Positions 1 to 8,675 of a stretch of DNA of 64,000 nt are shown here, piece after piece. The stretch is from assembly GCA_026995935.1 (NCBI GenBank), contig JALWNK010000008.1:1-64000 (forward strand), read 5' to 3'. Position 1 is the first letter of the stretch; each line of letters begins with the position of its first letter. The DNA comes from Deltaproteobacteria bacterium (GTDB lineage Bacteria; Desulfobacterota; Dissulfuribacteria; Dissulfuribacterales; QOAL01). The translations under genes and the position numbers were made by a program. Under the pieces are notes generated by a model that was given only the letters and a program-made list of their open reading frames with translations, did not search any database and was not told where the DNA came from.

Positions 1-121
1 AGAGCTATGCAGCCTGGTAACAGACATTGTAGTGAAATCCATTATCCACTTACTGCACCCAGCCACACCACTATGGCAAACAATTCAGGAAGTTAGATGA
101 GGGCCAATACAAGTCCGAAAG
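1..121. other. Non-coding or degraded sequence upstream of a truncated kinase
   Basis: All three forward frames are closed here. The frame of the downstream kinase has a TGA at 98-100, the other two carry TAG or TAA stops. The downstream protein opens inside the last helix of a receiver domain, so the first part of that domain would be expected in this stretch, but none of the frames reads like one. I see no RNA gene or repeat. Confidence 0.5.
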
Positions 122-1852
122 TTGAGTTATATAGTCAAACCATTTCAGCAAGCAGAGGTGCTTGCAAGGGTAAATACCCATGTTTGCCTGTCCCGGATGT
201 GCAACAAGCTTGAGCAATTGGTTGAGGAACGCACAAGGGAACTTGAAAAGATAAATCGTCAGCTCCAGGAAGAGATAGCAAGCCGGAAACAGGCGGAAGC
301 AGAAAAACAGCTCCTCTTTGAGGCCATAAACCAGTCCAGTGAGACAGTGGTAATCACGGACCCTGATGGCAATATCGTCTTTGTTAATCCCGCCTTTGAA
401 AGACGGACAGGTTATTCCAAAGAGGAGGTAATAGGCAGAAATCCCCGGTTGCTTAAGAGCGGCCATCATGATCAGGAATTTTATGAACAACTGTGGAGTA
501 CCATACTTGGGGGCGAGACCTGGCAAGGCGAGTTTATTAACAAGAAAAAAGACGGGAGCCTTTTTATCGAAAAGGCATCCATTTCTCCGGTATTTGACCC
601 ATCAGGAAAGATTTCAAATTTTATAGCTGTAAAACTTGACATCACTGAGCAGCGTCAGCTTGAAGAGCAGCTCAGGTATGCCCAAAAGATGGAAAGTGTG
701 GGGCGGCTGGCTGGTGGTGTGGCACACGATTACAACAATACCCTTCAGATCATTTTGGGCTACCTTCAGCTCCTGCTTTTAAGAGACGATTTGCCAGGCG
801 ACGTAAGCCATCATCTTAAACAGATACAAACGGCTGCGGAACATGCCTCCAAGATTACCGGGCAGTTACTTGCCTTCTCACGCAGACAGACAGTTTGTCC
901 CAAGGTCTTGGATCTCAATGATCTCTTGTCCAGGGGAATTCTCCCCATGCTGGAGCAGCTTATCGGTGAGGATATAGAGCTTGCTTTTCTTCCTAAAGCA
1001 AACCCTGCCACCATAGAAATTGATCCTGGGCAGGTGCAACAACTTGTCAGCAATCTTGTAATAAACGCCAGGGACGCCATGCCCCAAGGCGGAAAGTTGA
1101 CCATTCAAACGGCAAATGCCGTGCTGGATGAACAATATTGTAAAGAGCACCCCGGAGCCCGACCGGGAGAGTATGTTGTAATGACGGTAACCGACACTGG
1201 ATGCGGAATAGATCCAGAGATTATGCCTCATATATTCGAACCTTTTTTTACCACAAAGGACAGGCACAAGGGAACCGGGCTGGGCCTTCCATCCGTTTAC
1301 GGCATTGTCAAACAAGGTGGCGGATACATCACGGTCAAGAGTGAACCGGGTACGGGAACCACGTTTAAAATCTATTTTCCACTCCATGAAGAATCAGATG
1401 ATTTCTGTCTTGCTTCAGAAGAGCAGGACATGGTCAAGGGTGATATCTCGAGTCTGAGAATACTCCTAGTAGAAGATAATGAGATGGTCCGAGACCTTAC
1501 AAAAGAGACGTTAGAGTTATTGGGGCACCATGTCATGGCTGCAGATGATTCGGCCAATGCGTTGGATATGGCAAGGCAAATGGATCATATAGATCTGTTG
1601 CTTACAGACATCGTAATGCCTGGCATGAGTGGAAAACAGCTCTTTGAGAAGATCAGAGACATTTTTCCCCATGTAAAAGTGCTCTTCATGTCTGGTTATA
1701 CGTGTGACGTGATAGCAAGACATGGTGTGGTGGAAAAGGGCGTAAACTTCATTCAAAAACCGTTCAGCATGAAAAAACTTGCTGAAAAAATCAAGATAAC
1801 AATGGCTGGAAAGGGCGGAAGCACAAAACCGGAGCCCTCTTGGGGGCATTAG
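122..1852 (+). CDS. Hybrid sensor histidine kinase, N-terminally truncated (REC remnant-PAS-HisKA-HATPase-REC)
   Basis: Residues 4-20 (YIVKPFQQAEVLARV) are the C-terminal end of a receiver domain with its conserved Lys-Pro. A short coiled coil (25-60) and a PAS domain (about 65-180) follow. The HisKA helix has the phospho-acceptor His202 in GGVAHDYNN. The ATPase has an N box (NLVINARDAM, about 311-320), a G1 box (DTGCGID) and a G2 box (GTGLGL). A complete C-terminal receiver starts near 445 with acidic pair E451/D452, phospho-acceptor Asp496 and Lys546. There is no membrane segment, so the kinase should be cytosolic. The start is a TTG with no convincing ribosome site, and an in-frame TGA lies just upstream. 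The natural protein probably began with a full receiver. The stop overlaps the convergent HD-GYP gene by 4 nt. Confidence 0.8.
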   Translation: MSYIVKPFQQAEVLARVNTHVCLSRMCNKLEQLVEERTRELEKINRQLQEEIASRKQAEAEKQLLFEAINQSSETVVITDPDGNIVFVNPAFERRTGYSKEEVIGRNPRLLKSGHHDQEFYEQLWSTILGGETWQGEFINKKKDGSLFIEKASISPVFDPSGKISNFIAVKLDITEQRQLEEQLRYAQKMESVGRLAGGVAHDYNNTLQIILGYLQLLLLRDDLPGDVSHHLKQIQTAAEHASKITGQLLAFSRRQTVCPKVLDLNDLLSRGILPMLEQLIGEDIELAFLPKANPATIEIDPGQVQQLVSNLVINARDAMPQGGKLTIQTANAVLDEQYCKEHPGARPGEYVVMTVTDTGCGIDPEIMPHIFEPFFTTKDRHKGTGLGLPSVYGIVKQGGGYITVKSEPGTGTTFKIYFPLHEESDDFCLASEEQDMVKGDISSLRILLVEDNEMVRDLTKETLELLGHHVMAADDSANALDMARQMDHIDLLLTDIVMPGMSGKQLFEKIRDIFPHVKVLFMSGYTCDVIARHGVVEKGVNFIQKPFSMKKLAEKIKITMAGKGGSTKPEPSWGH

Positions 1853-2520
1853 ACAACAAAATTGGGGACATCCATTTCTCCCCTTTCAAAGGCCATGAGG
1901 AATGCCTTTACAACCCGTGGGTCAAAGTCCTTGCCAGCACCTTTGACTATGATCTCCTTGGCCTCAATGGGTGCCATTGCCTTACGGTATGGCCTGTCAC
2001 TTGTAAGGGCATCATATACATCTGCCACTGCCAGTATCCTTGCCCCCAATGGAATGGCCTCTCCCTTGTTGGGGCGGTATCCATTGCCATCGTACTTGTC
2101 ATGATGGGCAAGAATAATGGGAATGATCCTTCCCAGGGGGCCCTTGATAGGCTCAAGTATTTCTGCCCCGTTTGATACGTGTTTTTGGATCTGCTTGTAT
2201 TCATCATCAGACAGTCTCGCCGCTTTATAGAGGAGCTCTCTGCTCACCTTTAGCTTTCCTATGTCGTGAAGAAGTGCGGCAGAACGTATGTCTTCGATGG
2301 CATCGTCGTCAAGGCCGAGGTATGCGGCTATCTTTGAGGCGTAGACCGAGACCCTGTAACAGTGGTTTTCCGTGTATTGGTCCTTTGATATGAAATGGCG
2401 TAGTATGACTATCAGCCCCTGGTATGTCTTCCTGAGCTCCTTGACCTTCTCCATGTGTCGTTCATAGAGGGTCCCCATGGCATAGGCGGTGCATATCAGC
2501 ACACTCCCCCATGCCATCAT
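1849..2520 (-). CDS. HD-GYP domain protein, c-di-GMP phosphodiesterase type (downstream half of a split reading frame)
   Basis: HD-GYP proteins hydrolyse cyclic di-GMP. Metal-binding residues are visible: His53 in the ENH motif, His85-Asp86 (LLHDIGK), His114, His139-His140 and Asp167 (VADVYDALTSDRPYR). The signature reads HHDKYDGNGYRPN, so Tyr is followed by Arg and then Pro instead of the usual GYP. The first 20 residues look like the end of a membrane segment followed by the usual linker to the HD domain. The frame is the same as that of the upstream gene (2533-3294) and only a TGA plus four codons lie between them. I read the pair as one membrane HD-GYP protein broken by a nonsense codon. 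Independent translation from the ATG at 2520 is possible but its ribosome site is weak. Confidence 0.75.
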   Translation of the reverse strand: MMAWGSVLICTAYAMGTLYERHMEKVKELRKTYQGLIVILRHFISKDQYTENHCYRVSVYASKIAAYLGLDDDAIEDIRSAALLHDIGKLKVSRELLYKAARLSDDEYKQIQKHVSNGAEILEPIKGPLGRIIPIILAHHDKYDGNGYRPNKGEAIPLGARILAVADVYDALTSDRPYRKAMAPIEAKEIIVKGAGKDFDPRVVKAFLMAFERGEMDVPNFVV

Positions 2521-2532
2521 GTGATACCACTT

Positions 2533-3294
2533 TCAGGTGGCAATTTGCATCTTGCCTCCGCCTGTAAAGATCACATCGTTAAACTGAACCATGACGCCAA
2601 CAATGATTATGGTAAGCACCGCTGTCATAACAGCGTGGCGCCTGCCATAAAAATAAGCAGACATGATGGTCGGGAAGGAGTAAAGGCCAAGAATCATGTA
2701 TTGAGAGGTCACAAGATAGTTCATGAGGCCGGCAACGGCCACCATGGTCAGGATGATCCAAAGCTCCTTGTTAACCTCTGCTACCTGGTCGGCTATACGG
2801 TAGCGAAGGGGCCTGTGTTTGTGTAAAGAATGATCAAGGAAGATATTCGCTTCAGCGTCTGCGACCTCTTTTAATGACAGTTCATGGTGAATGTTCCCAG
2901 AGGAAGCCTTCTCCTGAATCGTAGGGGCACCTCTATTGCTTTTTTCACCAAGAGGTCTCTCGATTTCTTTGCTGACAAGCTCTTTATGGCCTGCAGAATC
3001 AATGGAGGCACGCCCTGCATGTTTTGGGCTGACTTTTCTTTGAGGGCCAATTGAGGAGAAACGTTTTTCTATAAAAACGGTATTTGCCCCAAGCTTTGAC
3101 AGACTCTGGGCCAATTTTATTCCGGTGTCTTTAGGTATGCGCCCACCAAGTGTGACAGGAGGCCTGTCAAGAAGTGAGTCAATCTTATCCTTGTCGCAGT
3201 TTCTGACAGACCTTAAAAGGAGTTCCCTGACCTTTTCTTTACAGGCCGTATCAGGAACGTCCTTTATTATTAGAACACCGTTTGCTTCATTCAT
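2533..3294 (-). CDS. Membrane protein with N-terminal L7/L12-like fold; upstream half of a split HD-GYP protein
   Basis: Residues 1-75 resemble the small alpha/beta fold of the ribosomal L7/L12 C-terminal domain (VLIIKDVPDT...LGANTVFIEK). A charged, low-complexity linker follows (about 80-135). Two or three hydrophobic segments occupy about 178-245 (WIILTMVAVAGLMNYL, ILGLYSFPTIMSAYF, AVMTAVLTIIIVGVMV). The reading frame stops at TGA 2533-2535, and the same frame then runs on through the HD-GYP gene. Membrane HD-GYP proteins commonly have a hydrophobic block of this kind just before the linker, which supports one interrupted gene. No catalytic residues are seen in this half. Confidence 0.6.
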   Translation of the reverse strand: MNEANGVLIIKDVPDTACKEKVRELLLRSVRNCDKDKIDSLLDRPPVTLGGRIPKDTGIKLAQSLSKLGANTVFIEKRFSSIGPQRKVSPKHAGRASIDSAGHKELVSKEIERPLGEKSNRGAPTIQEKASSGNIHHELSLKEVADAEANIFLDHSLHKHRPLRYRIADQVAEVNKELWIILTMVAVAGLMNYLVTSQYMILGLYSFPTIMSAYFYGRRHAVMTAVLTIIIVGVMVQFNDVIFTGGGKMQIAT

Positions 3295-3477
3295 AGGTTT
3301 TTTGGGAAATTAACCATCCTTCCCTCAGCAAATAAATCGGCAATTGCAGAGCCTGGCTTGAATTTTGATGGTTTTCAAATAATTCTATAAAGTTTCTTGA
3401 TTATTTTGGTGTGCTCTATTTTTCTGGACAGGGTCAAAAAAAAGATTTTTGGTTTTTTTTAATATCAGGAAATTGAG
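3295..3477. promoter_or_regulatory. Divergent intergenic region, AT-rich
   Basis: This gap separates the minus-strand membrane protein from pgeF on the plus strand, so it must hold both promoters. It is AT-rich with long T and A tracts near 3435-3460. I could not identify a convincing -35/-10 pair or operator. Confidence 0.35.
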
Positions 3478-4296
3478 ATGACCCAAAACGTTGATCTTCG
3501 CGGAAAAGACCTTAGAGCCACTGATTTACTTGCCCACGTCCCTTCAAGCCTCAGGCAGGGTCTCAAATGTATGAGCTTTGACCGCTGGGGCGGGGTAAGT
3601 AAGCCCCCCTTTCATGAACTTAACGTGGGCGAGCTCACCGGAGATGAGCCTGCCAATGTAAAGGCCAACTCAGAAATGGTTCGAAATGTACTTGGAGCAA
3701 GTCATGTTGTTTCCGTCAGACAGGTACATGGAACGGATTTTCTCCATGTTAAAAATGTGGCCTGCAATCACGTTGGGGGAGGTCCTGTAAGGGCAGACGG
3801 GATTTTCACTGCGGAAAGGGACGTGGGGCTCATGATAAAACACGCTGACTGCCAGGCGGTGGCGATGTTTGATCCTGAAAGGTGCGTGATTGCAAATATC
3901 CACTGCGGCTGGCGGGGAAGCGTTGGGAACATACTTAAAAAGGCAGTGGATGAATTCGTGGCAGTCTATGGCTCAAGGGCCCATGATATCTGGGTGGGAA
4001 TAAGCCCGAGTCTTGGCCCTTGTTGCGCAGAGTTCAGACAGTGGAAAGAGACCTTCCCCGCCTGGTTGCATGGGTTTCGTAAGGGCAGGGACCATTTTGA
4101 TTTCTGGAAGGTGTCAAAGAAACAGCTTGAGGAGGCAGGTGTGCCGCCTGGCCAGATATTTTGTCCAGAAATCTGCACGGTGTGCAGCAAGGATTATTTT
4201 TCCTACAGGAGGGAGAAGACCACAGGCAGGCTGGCAACCGTTATTGCCATTGAAAGCGGTTGTAACCTGGGCAGATTCCCTCCTGCAGGAAATTGA
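3478..4296 (+). CDS. pgeF: Laccase-domain purine nucleoside phosphorylase, PgeF/YfiH family (DUF152)
   Basis: The protein has the metal-binding and catalytic motifs of the YfiH/PgeF family: KHADCQAVAMFD with the catalytic Cys, the following HCGWRG with a His and Cys, and GISPSLGPCCAEF. The C-terminal CTVCSKDYFSYRREK motif is also typical. Family members were first called multicopper polyphenol oxidases. They are now known to act as purine nucleoside phosphorylases and deaminases, and one E. coli member edits peptidoglycan precursors. At 272 residues it is full length. A weak AGGAAA precedes the ATG. It is convergent with the next gene, with a gap of only 9 nt. Confidence 0.9.
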   Translation: MTQNVDLRGKDLRATDLLAHVPSSLRQGLKCMSFDRWGGVSKPPFHELNVGELTGDEPANVKANSEMVRNVLGASHVVSVRQVHGTDFLHVKNVACNHVGGGPVRADGIFTAERDVGLMIKHADCQAVAMFDPERCVIANIHCGWRGSVGNILKKAVDEFVAVYGSRAHDIWVGISPSLGPCCAEFRQWKETFPAWLHGFRKGRDHFDFWKVSKKQLEEAGVPPGQIFCPEICTVCSKDYFSYRREKTTGRLATVIAIESGCNLGRFPPAGN

Positions 4297-4305
4297 TTCA
4301 AGTTT

Positions 4306-4917
4306 TTATTTGAAGGGCACAGGATTTACCTTTTCAGGATGAAGGTCACTTTTAGTCCCAATCCCCCCTGTACTTGGCATGGTCGGTACCTTGGGAACCT
4401 GATTTTGGCCTGTGTTTGACTTGTGGCCGCTATCTTTTCTTGCTCGACTTTTGACGGACTGGGCGCTTGGTCTTTCACTAGATTTGGAGCCAGGGGCATT
4501 TCTCGTCTCTGGCGGGTTCCACCTCGGGGCAAGTCCCTTTCCATGGGCGTTTCTCATGCCAGTGATGGGGTTGTGCGCTTGGACGCCCCGTCCAAAAGCA
4601 CCATGTTTTGCACGTCTTATCATGTCTCGCATCTCGTCAGGGGTAGGTTTTTTCACGTCCCTGCCCTCTCCAGAACCTCTGCCCACCTCGTAACCCTCAA
4701 GTCTTCCGTCGTTGTGTTTCCACCAGAGCCACAGGGTTCCGTCATCTGCTTCCCAGAACTCGATAACGCCATCTCCCTGGTCTCCTGGAATACTTCCAAT
4801 GTATTTGGCCGCAAGACAGGTGGATACTCCGAAGCCTGGTACAAAGGCGAGTAATAAAATAGTGCACAGGCACACGAAAACGGGTGGCAACAGGTGAAAC
4901 AGGTCTGGTTCTTTCAT
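4306..4917 (-). CDS. Secreted or membrane-anchored hypothetical protein
   Basis: I do not recognise this protein. It has a hydrophobic N-terminal segment (about 8-35, LLPPVFVCLCTILLLAFVPGFG) that could be a signal peptide ending near CLAA, or an anchor. A compact Trp-rich motif follows (IEFWEADDGTLWLWWKHNDG), a repeat-like beta-hairpin pattern. The C-terminal half (about 90-203) is low complexity, rich in Ser, Lys, Pro, Gly and Asn, and probably disordered. The ATG is preceded by a good ribosome site (AAAGGAGAAGAAC). It stands alone between pgeF (convergent) and valS (divergent). Confidence 0.6.
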   Translation of the reverse strand: MKEPDLFHLLPPVFVCLCTILLLAFVPGFGVSTCLAAKYIGSIPGDQGDGVIEFWEADDGTLWLWWKHNDGRLEGYEVGRGSGEGRDVKKPTPDEMRDMIRRAKHGAFGRGVQAHNPITGMRNAHGKGLAPRWNPPETRNAPGSKSSERPSAQSVKSRARKDSGHKSNTGQNQVPKVPTMPSTGGIGTKSDLHPEKVNPVPFK

Positions 4918-5128
4918 TGTTCTTCTCCTTTCATGGTTGGATTTGGATGGAGCTTGTTATTATGTTGTCCTTTTGTATAAAAGGTTCAAAAGAATACCAA
5001 ATTAAATTCAGGCCACTCTGGTCTTTGCCATTGTCCAATTTTTGCACTATGTTAGCCTGACCTTACCTGGCCTGATTGGAAACATAAACCGGGTCACATT
5101 TTTTTCATTATTTCAAGGAGCTGCAATT

Positions 5129-7819
5129 ATGTCGGAAAAGGCTGAAGAAAAGCTACTTCCAAAGGCCTACGATTTTAAAGACGTTGAAACAAAGTGGTAT
5201 GAAAAGTGGATGGACGAGGGGCTTTTCACTGCCACCATGGACGAGAATAAGCCAAGTTTCTCCATGGTCATCCCGCCTCCAAATGTTACGGGCGTCCTCC
5301 ACATAGGTCATGCCCTCAACAACACGCTTCAGGACATCCTGGTGCGTTACAAACGCATGGACGGCTTTAATGCCCTCTGGGTGCCAGGCACTGATCACGC
5401 AGGCATTGCCACCCAGAACGTGGTGGAACGCCAGCTGGCCCAGGAGGGTCTTACACGCTACGACCTTGGAAGGGAAAAGTTCATAGAAAGGGTCTGGGAG
5501 TGGAAGGCAAAAAGCGGCGGAAGAATCATCGAGCAGCTAAAGCGCCTTGGCTGCTCCTGTGACTGGTCAAGGGAGCGCTTTACCATGGACGAAGGCCTTT
5601 CAAGGGCAGTACGCGAGGTCTTTGTGCAGCTTTATGAGGAAGGGCTCATCTACAGGGGAGATTACATCATAAACTGGTGCCCAAGGTGCCACACGGCCCT
5701 TGCAGACATCGAAGTGGAGCATGATCTGACCGAAGGCAGGATCTGGTACATAAGATACCCCCTGATAGACAACGCCACCGGAAAGCCATCTTCCGACGAA
5801 TACATAGTGGTTGCAACCACGCGCCCTGAGACAATGCTTGGGGATACGGCCGTTGCGGTCAACCCTGAGGATGAACGTTACAGGAATCTCGTGGATAGAT
5901 ACGTGCTTCTTCCCCTTTTAAACAGAAAGATTCCAATAATAGCAGACGAACACGTGGACCCTGAATTTGGAACAGGTGCGGTAAAGGTGACCCCTGCCCA
6001 CGATTTCAACGACTTTGAGATAGCAAGACGTCACGATCTTGAGCGTGTAAACATATTCGACAAGGATGCCCGCCTTACAGAAGAAACAGGCCCTTATCAG
6101 GGTCTGGACAGGTTTGAGGCGAGAAAGAAGGTACTTGAGGACTTAGAGAGGGAGGGGCTTCTTGAAAAGGAAGAGCCACATAGTCTAGCGGCAGGCACCT
6201 GTTACAGGTGCAAGACAGTGGTTGAGCCACGCCTTTCAAAGCAGTGGTTCGTGCGGATAGAGCCCCTTGCAGGGCCTGCCCTTGATGCGGTCAGAAAGGA
6301 GAAGACAAGGATTGTTCCTCCAAACTGGATACGCACCTATGAGGAGTGGATGACAAACATCCGTGACTGGTGCATCTCAAGGCAGATATGGTGGGGGCAC
6401 AGGATTCCTGCCTGGACCTGCAAGGCCTGCGGGCATCTAGTGGTCTCCCGAAAGGATCCAGAAAGGTGCCCCAAGTGCGGCTCAGGTGAGCTCGAGCAGG
6501 AGACAGACGTTCTTGACACCTGGTTCAGCTCGGCACTTTGGCCCTTTTCCACCCTTGGCTGGCCTGAAAAGACAAAGGAGCTCGAATTTTTCTACCCCAC
6601 ATCGGTTCTCATAACGAGCTTTGACATCCTCTTTTTCTGGGTGGCAAGAATGATGATGATGGGGCTTCACTTCATGAAGGATGTTCCATTCTACTATGTC
6701 TATCTCCATGCCCTTGTCCGTGATGCCCAGGGCCAGAAGATGAGCAAGTCTAAGGGAAATGTAATCGATCCCCTGACTATCATGGAGAAATATGGAACCG
6801 ATGCGGTGCGCTTTACCCTGGCAGCCTTTGCCGCACAGGGCAGGGATATAAAGCTTTCCGAGGACCGGATAGAGGGCTACCGTCACTTTGTAAACAAGAT
6901 ATGGAACGCAGCCCGCCTGGTGCTCATGCACGCATCAAACGTGGATGACTACCTTGAGACTGTAAATCCAGAGGATCTGAACACAGTGGAAAGGTGGATA
7001 CTGACCAGGCTCAACGAGACCACTGAAACCGTTAGGGGCGCCCTTGATTCCTTTGACTTTGACGTTGCATCAAAGGAGCTTTACAGGTTTTTCTGGCGAG
7101 AATACTGCGACTGGTACCTTGAATTTTCTAAGTCTGACCTTTCTGGCGGCCCTGGAAGGCGTGGGCAGGTTTCCAGAAAGGTCGCCCTGACAGTGCTTGA
7201 CAACATGCTAAGGCTACTTCATCCATTCATGCCCTTTGTGACAGAAGAGCTCTGGCATCACCTGCCCGGTGACAGGGGTTACATCATGGTCTCTGAGTTC
7301 CCCAAGGTGAACGAAAGCTTTAGGTTTGAAGACGCCCTTACGGAAATAGAGCTTCTAAAGACCATGATAAGCGGCATAAGAAACATCAGGGCAGAGCTTG
7401 GAATACATCCTGGAAAGGAGCTAAAGGTGGTCTTTTTCCCGCACTCGGACCTTGCTTCAAGGGTCATCTCCGAACACAAAAACGAGATAATGGCCCTTGC
7501 CAGGGTCTCCAACATGAAGACAATAAACCAAGCAGAGGACAAGCCAAAGGGGGCTGCCTCCTTTATCCATGAGCAGGTGGAGATATTCGTTCCCCTGGAA
7601 GGGGTTGTGGATATTGCCCAGGAACTGAAGAAGCTTGAAAAGGAAAGGGCAAAGGCAGAGAAGGAACTGAAGAAGATAGAGGCCAAGTTTTCTAACGAGA
7701 ACTTTCTTAAAAAGGCCCCAAAGGATATAGTCAACAAGGAGAGGGAAAAGAGGGAGAACCTGCTTGCAAGGCTTGCCAAGCTTGACAGCCATGAAAGGAT
7801 GCTCAGGGAAATTGGATAA
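5129..7819 (+). CDS. valS: Valyl-tRNA synthetase
   Basis: This class I enzyme charges tRNA-Val with valine. The HIGH motif is visible in PPPNVTGVLHIGHALNNTL and the KMSKS motif in GQKMSKSKGNVID. The editing domain lies between them (VVATTRPETMLGDTAVAV), as do Zn-binding-like Cys pairs (CKACGH, CPKCGSG). The C-terminus is the family's tRNA-binding coiled coil (about 820-896), rich in Lys and Glu. The frame is open from an ATG at 5042. I place the start at 5129, because AAGGAG sits 8 nt before that ATG and the protein then begins MSEKAEEKLLPKAYDF like its homologues, giving 896 residues. The stop overlaps nadC. Confidence 0.96.
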   Translation: MSEKAEEKLLPKAYDFKDVETKWYEKWMDEGLFTATMDENKPSFSMVIPPPNVTGVLHIGHALNNTLQDILVRYKRMDGFNALWVPGTDHAGIATQNVVERQLAQEGLTRYDLGREKFIERVWEWKAKSGGRIIEQLKRLGCSCDWSRERFTMDEGLSRAVREVFVQLYEEGLIYRGDYIINWCPRCHTALADIEVEHDLTEGRIWYIRYPLIDNATGKPSSDEYIVVATTRPETMLGDTAVAVNPEDERYRNLVDRYVLLPLLNRKIPIIADEHVDPEFGTGAVKVTPAHDFNDFEIARRHDLERVNIFDKDARLTEETGPYQGLDRFEARKKVLEDLEREGLLEKEEPHSLAAGTCYRCKTVVEPRLSKQWFVRIEPLAGPALDAVRKEKTRIVPPNWIRTYEEWMTNIRDWCISRQIWWGHRIPAWTCKACGHLVVSRKDPERCPKCGSGELEQETDVLDTWFSSALWPFSTLGWPEKTKELEFFYPTSVLITSFDILFFWVARMMMMGLHFMKDVPFYYVYLHALVRDAQGQKMSKSKGNVIDPLTIMEKYGTDAVRFTLAAFAAQGRDIKLSEDRIEGYRHFVNKIWNAARLVLMHASNVDDYLETVNPEDLNTVERWILTRLNETTETVRGALDSFDFDVASKELYRFFWREYCDWYLEFSKSDLSGGPGRRGQVSRKVALTVLDNMLRLLHPFMPFVTEELWHHLPGDRGYIMVSEFPKVNESFRFEDALTEIELLKTMISGIRNIRAELGIHPGKELKVVFFPHSDLASRVISEHKNEIMALARVSNMKTINQAEDKPKGAASFIHEQVEIFVPLEGVVDIAQELKKLEKERAKAEKELKKIEAKFSNENFLKKAPKDIVNKEREKRENLLARLAKLDSHERMLREIG

Positions 7820-8672
7820 TCCTCCTGTCCCAAGGATTCTTTTTGAGGAGATCGTAAGAAGGGCACTCCTTGAGGACCTTGGAGAGGGAGACGTAACGAC
7901 CCGCTCATGCGTTTCGCCAGAAGTTTCCGCTCGGGCAAGGATTGTTGCCAAGGAAGAGGGGCTTCTTGCAGGGCTTTTCGTGGCTGAAGAGGTATTTCGT
8001 CAGCTTGATCCCGGCCTCGTTCTTACAAAAAGATACAGGGAGGGAGAGTATTTCAGCCCTGGCGACATTCTATTGAACATTGAGGGGTGCGCCTGGTCCA
8101 TACTTCAGGGGGAAAGGGTGGCCCTTAATTTCCTCCAAAGGATGTGCGGAATAGCAACCCTTGCAAGGAGATACGTTGACAGGATAAAAGGGAAAAATTG
8201 CCGCATCGTAGGCACAAGAAAGACCACTCCGGGGCTTAGATGCCTTGAAAAGTATGCGGTAAGGGTTGGAGGTGGCTTCAATCACAGGTTTTGCCTGTCA
8301 GATGGCGTTCTCATAAAGGATAACCACATTTCTGCCTGCGGTTCCGTTCAGGAGGCAATTGAAAGGGCAAGGGCAAACGCCCCTCACACCCTGAGGATAG
8401 AGGTGGAGGTGACTGACGAGAAAGAGCTTCGAGAGGCCATCTCCGCCGGGGCGGACGTGATCATGCTGGATAACATGTCCATTTCCAATATGGTCGAATG
8501 CGTAAAGATTACAAAAAAACTTGCCCCCCACGTAATCCTTGAGGCATCAGGCGGTGTTACCCTTGATAACGTGACCGAGATTTCTGAAACAGGAGTGGAT
8601 GTAATATCAAGCGGGGCACTTACCCATTCCTACAAATCCATTGACTTGAGCCTTAAACTCAATATACTTTGA
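7791..8672 (+). CDS. nadC: Nicotinate-nucleotide pyrophosphorylase (carboxylating), quinolinate phosphoribosyltransferase
   Basis: It converts quinolinate and PRPP to nicotinate mononucleotide in de novo NAD synthesis. Family motifs are present: LLEDLGEGDVTTR near the N-terminus, LNFLQRMCGIAT, GTRKTTPGLRCLEKYAV with the active-site Arg/Lys residues, GGGFNHRFCLSDGVLIKDNH, IEVEVTDEKEL, and VIMLDNM. The start is uncertain. The ATG at 7791 overlaps the end of valS by 29 nt. A TTG at 7812 is an alternative, and neither has a strong ribosome site. The overlap suggests coupling to valS. No nadA or nadB lies in the window. Confidence 0.93.
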   Translation: MKGCSGKLDNPPVPRILFEEIVRRALLEDLGEGDVTTRSCVSPEVSARARIVAKEEGLLAGLFVAEEVFRQLDPGLVLTKRYREGEYFSPGDILLNIEGCAWSILQGERVALNFLQRMCGIATLARRYVDRIKGKNCRIVGTRKTTPGLRCLEKYAVRVGGGFNHRFCLSDGVLIKDNHISACGSVQEAIERARANAPHTLRIEVEVTDEKELREAISAGADVIMLDNMSISNMVECVKITKKLAPHVILEASGGVTLDNVTEISETGVDVISSGALTHSYKSIDLSLKLNIL

Positions 8673-8675
8673 TAT

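Noticed and set aside
7279-7938. Long antisense frame inside valS and nadC
   Set aside because: It is the Ser/Leu-rich mirror of the Lys/Glu coiled coil of ValS and has no ribosome site or domain.
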